From Streptomyces fragilis (lineage in GTDB: Bacteria > Actinomycetota > Actinomycetes > Streptomycetales > Streptomycetaceae): a stretch of 64,000 nt of DNA. The stretch is taken from the NCBI RefSeq assembly GCF_003112515.1, contig NZ_BEVZ01000005.1, forward strand, positions 476,032 through 540,031, read 5' to 3'. Shown here in pieces: positions 62,301 through 64,000 of this stretch. Numbering within the stretch: the first letter of the stretch is position 1; every line of letters starts with the position of its first letter. Under the pieces are notes generated by a model that did no database searches, was not told the DNA's origin, and saw nothing but the letters and a program-made list of their open reading frames with translations. A program made the translations under genes and the position numbers.

Positions 62301-62354
62301 GACCCCCAGCACGGCCGTGCCGGCCAGAGCACCGAACGTACGCCTGGTGAACAC
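59304..62354 (-). CDS. GH35-like secreted protein lacking the usual acid/base motif
   Basis: About 1016 residues. Tat-type start MFTRRTFGALAGTAVLGVALA, then a GH35-like barrel: WSGEFHPFRLPSPSLWRDALQKIRASGHNAVTVPVAWNHHSPAPGRYDFTG, FGGTNWGW (conserved). Where GH35 has QxENEYG, this protein reads YQFTDVSGA (about 205), so the acid/base Glu is missing; a Glu in AEFTAGRP (about 280) is near the nucleophile position. C-terminal beta domains contain a charged Glu/Gln insert (about 878-905) and a Gly/Ala/Asp insert. Start GTG at 62354 has ggagg 8 nt upstream; the frame runs open to 62384. Confidence 0.85.
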   Translation of the reverse strand: MFTRRTFGALAGTAVLGVALAADSTAAPPTASASRNVPTGRPPAPPRADRRPHSVRHDGYSLIVDGQRLVLWSGEFHPFRLPSPSLWRDALQKIRASGHNAVTVPVAWNHHSPAPGRYDFTGVRDLGLLLRTAAEEQLYVVLRPGPFLGADLDAGGLPGWLAGTGGGPGADDPAYLEHVDAWLTAVDRIARRHQYTEGRGTVLLYQFTDVSGAASTAYREHLYAKVRGDGIEVPVFHKELDPSAGLAGQGPADVPPDRGLYFGAATSERSRPRTAGVLAEFTAGRPVPWGGGSDGRQAFEAVRRQFDAVHVRRTCLTDIANGLTVHNTRTAFGGTNWGWQGGPSTVTSYDLAAGHDEARSPTPQLAAFQQIGHMLRTVPDLAKLHRAADVRADDDRVRVYHLTNRDTGSHTYVLRNDSQDQVTTSLRLAGAGLPVNVTLPPRDARLIMSGLRLGERRLRHSTAQPMLFLRIGSMDVAVFTGTRGELVEVVLETPGSPVTTRLDPEPAWALDRNLLRVTAPLGKGGLSRVLVEGGGSSRPLLLILADEDDAARLWPVETRKGDFLVYGPSLVRTVTPHGSGVDLTGDVRTTTGLEVWAPGGIGSLTWNGERVRTTVSRANALVATRHLKPPPAVALPALTGWWRREENPEADPRFDDGRWRVADRTESSGATPVPEGQPVLFADDYGFHYGDLWYRGRVADARGVASVRLSYRAGPQGLVMAWLDGEPLGTHRRPADAGGQDAGAGGTDAGAADGGAAASGEAASGEAGTAPAGGEVTAEFAVPEELRTPGAHVLSVLVRPMAREEGSGSAGAHKAARGLTSVTFEGARPEVEWRLQGAAGADPVRGPLNNGGLYGEREGWHLPGPVDGKGWSAVELPAKEEPEKQGQKREQEQEAEQERQEERRQGVVWYRTAFTLDLPESVDASVGLALEDDPGRAYRVQIFLNGWNLGLYVNDVGPQQVFVLPNGVLRTRGENTLALAVLSDGTTPSGPGKVGLRLLGAAAGGTPVTDVDSPGR

Positions 62355-62683
62355 CAACAGAACCTCCGCCGACTCCCGCGCCACATCGACGCGCGCGCCC
62401 CATTCTCCACAGGGGCCGCACCCGGCGAGGTCCGGCGGGCACCGGCGGCGTCCGGTTGCGGCGCTTATGACGCTTTCGCGCGGGCGCCGGGGCGCACCGA
62501 TCGGACGCGACCGGGGAAAAGCCGCCCGGCGCCGTGCGCGGCAGCGGTAACTTCGGGCACCGCCCGGCAGTGCCCCGACCCCGGCGCCGGCCGGAGCTGT
62601 GCCGACCGAAGAGGCGCCGACCGCAGCCGTGCCGACCGGGGGCTGCGGCGGCCGAAGAAGGAGTGGGTGGGTTCGCGGTGCTG

Positions 62684-63061
62684 ATGACCGGCAGGGTGCT
62701 GCGGTTCGACGAGGTGCGCGGGTACGGCTTCATCGCGCCCGACGAGGGCGGGGAGGACGTGTTCATGCACGCCAACGACCTGCTCGACGACAAGTACCTG
62801 TACGGGGAGGGCTGTCAGGTCGAGTTCCTCCTGGAGATGGGCGAGAAGGGGCCCAAGGGCTCGGAGATCCGGCTGCTCGCTCCGGCGCCGCGGGGCTCGA
62901 CGGCGGGGGCGCAGGCGTCCTCGCGGATCGCAGCCGGGGAGTTCCGGACCGAGCTCACCGAGGCGCTGATCGAGGCGGTGCCCACGCTGACCGCCGCACA
63001 GCTGCGCCAGGTTCGCGGCTGCGTCGTGGAGCTCACCCGTGCCCGGGGTTGGCTGACCTGA
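62684..63061 (+). CDS. Cold-shock-domain protein with C-terminal extension
   Basis: About 125 residues. The CSD begins TGRVLRFDEVRGYGFIAPDEGGEDVFMHANDLLDD (RNP1 GYGFIAPD; RNP2-like VFMHAND), followed by about 60 residues of helical extension (FRTELTEALIEAVPTLTAAQLRQVRGCVVELTRARG), a Streptomyces-specific arrangement. Binds single-stranded nucleic acid. The ATG at 62684 is chosen by homology; GTG at 62678 and 62663 are in frame, with aaggag just upstream of 62663. The 62355-62683 gap carries no other gene. Confidence 0.85.
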   Translation: MTGRVLRFDEVRGYGFIAPDEGGEDVFMHANDLLDDKYLYGEGCQVEFLLEMGEKGPKGSEIRLLAPAPRGSTAGAQASSRIAAGEFRTELTEALIEAVPTLTAAQLRQVRGCVVELTRARGWLT

Positions 63062-63219
63062 GCCGCACTCGCCCCAACTGCGCGGACACACGCCGCTGTT
63101 GTGCGATCACGTGTTGTCGGGTTCCGGCGTGGGACGTGCCGGAGCCCGCCGACACCGCACACGATCTTCACCAAGGCCCCCCGGAAAGTCACCGGTCGGG
63201 CACCTACTCTTCCAGCCTC

Positions 63220-63987
63220 ATGGACTATTGCTCGCGGTGCAGGCGGCATCTCAACCTGCAGTTCAACTGCCCGGGTTGTGGAACGCCGGCGTGGGAACTC
63301 CACAAGTACGCCGAGGCTGTCGACGAGACCGCCGAACCTCCCGAGCCGGTCGGCCACGACGCCGGCGGGGCGGCCGGTGAGGCGGACGTCGCGGCAGCGG
63401 TGGAGGAGTCCGGCGTGGAGGCGACCGGCGCCGGGGACACCAGGCGCGGAGGGGATGTCAGGAGCCCCGGAGGCCGCCGCGCCGGACTCCGCACACCGCG
63501 GACGGAACCGGCCGCGCCCGGGGCCGCCGCACGGCGGCGCGGCGGGCGTGGGCCGGGGCGCGTGCTGCTGATCGCCGTCTGTCTGCTCGGAGCCCTCGGA
63601 CTGGGCGTGGTGGCCGTGACGGCCGTCGGCGGCGAGGAGCCCGTGACGTCCGCCGCCGCGGCGGATCCCACCCCCTCCGAGGACGTCCGGTCGGCCCCCT
63701 CGCCGCAGCGGGAGGCCGCGAGCGCCACGCCCGCCGGGGACGCGGTGTCCGCCTCGGCCTCCGTGTCCGCCTCGGCGTCGGCGTCCTCGAGCCCCTCTCC
63801 GTCGCTCCCGGCGGCGGACCCGGCCGGCCAGGCGTCCGCCGAGGCCGGCCAGGGCGAGCGGCCGCCGGGGGAGACGGACCCCGGGCCGGCCCCTTCACGG
63901 CCGGCCCCGAGCACCACCTCGGCCCCGCCCCGCCCGACGCCCACCCCCTCGCCCACCTGCGAGCGCGTGCTGTGGTGGTGTTCCTAG
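63220..63987 (+). CDS. SCO2400-type zinc-ribbon membrane protein
   Basis: 255 residues. N-terminal zinc ribbon MDYCSRCRRHLNLQFNCPGCGTPAWE (CxxC...CxxC), a long charged linker, one membrane helix (VLLIAVCLLGALGLGVVAVTAV), then Ser/Ala/Pro-rich outer tail (SASVSASASASSSPSP) ending CERVLWWCS. The family is found only in actinobacteria and has no known function. The two Cys in the last nine residues are notable. Stop TAG at 63985-63987, close to the window edge. Confidence 0.85.
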   Translation: MDYCSRCRRHLNLQFNCPGCGTPAWELHKYAEAVDETAEPPEPVGHDAGGAAGEADVAAAVEESGVEATGAGDTRRGGDVRSPGGRRAGLRTPRTEPAAPGAAARRRGGRGPGRVLLIAVCLLGALGLGVVAVTAVGGEEPVTSAAAADPTPSEDVRSAPSPQREAASATPAGDAVSASASVSASASASSSPSPSLPAADPAGQASAEAGQGERPPGETDPGPAPSRPAPSTTSAPPRPTPTPSPTCERVLWWCS

Positions 63988-64000
63988 GGCTCCTACGGCT

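Overview
The window is high-GC actinobacterial chromosome. Codon use, GTG starts, rare TTA codons and the gene set (HrdA-type sigma factor, Mbl, MatB-type ligase, SCO2400-type zinc-ribbon protein, MEDS/HATPase anti-sigma gene, CebR and GlnR type boxes) all point to Streptomyces. It reads as core chromosome with small accessory patches. I see no prophage, integrase, transposase, CRISPR array or antibiotic biosynthetic cluster.

Layout. 1-8 kb: a partial GH6 cellulase under a perfect CebR operator, a GH63-like glycosidase, pyruvate phosphate dikinase and a Tat-exported PhoX-like protein. 8.4-11.3 kb: a decay patch with three broken genes, an SDR and a VapBC-like pair. 11.3-18.3 kb: a DUF574-type methyltransferase, the nitrite reductase operon (NirB-like reductase, nirB, nirD) with a GlnR-type box, a ComB-family phosphatase and a MOSC protein. 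18.4-26 kb: a second CebR-box secreted glycosidase with CBM2, an SPFH protein, a YefM-YoeB pair, a TauE/SafE exporter, a saccharopine-dehydrogenase-like protein, CutA and a GGCT-like protein. 26-33 kb: nitrate reductase nasA (second GlnR-type box), a SanA/ElyC-like protein, a siroheme chelatase, dGTPase and an FAD reductase. 33-38 kb: dnaG (probably leaderless), an AbiEii-like nucleotidyltransferase overlapping an unknown gene, and hrdA. 38-44 kb: a RibD/DHFR-fold protein, an XRE-NB-ARC-TPR regulator, a DUF4232 lipoprotein and a secreted PI-PLC-X protein. 44-50 kb: a HelR/HelD-type RNA polymerase-associated helicase-like gene behind a rifamycin-associated-element-like palindrome, preceded by a heterodimeric ABC exporter. 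50-54 kb: a LigB-type dioxygenase, a xylulokinase, a YtxH-like protein and three tRNA genes. 54-64 kb: a STAS/anti-sigma pair, mbl, a malonyl-CoA ligase, a GH35-like protein that has lost its usual acid/base motif, a cold-shock-domain protein and a zinc-ribbon membrane protein.

Three regulatory circuits stand out. First, the two secreted polysaccharide enzymes each carry an identical 14-bp CebR palindrome and a TTA codon inside the signal peptide; these are the only TTA codons I found in the window, which suggests joint control by cello-oligosaccharides and the bldA tRNA. Second, the nirB operon and nasA, 10 kb apart, each have a four-half-site GlnR-type box ending exactly 23 nt before the start codon; with the nearby sirohydrochlorin chelatase they form a split nitrate assimilation regulon. 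Third, the helR-like gene has a 10-bp-arm palindrome typical of rifamycin-responsive promoters, so the strain is predicted to have inducible RNA polymerase protection.

Product names come from motif recognition by eye; no database search was run. Operator names are assigned by resemblance to published consensus sequences.
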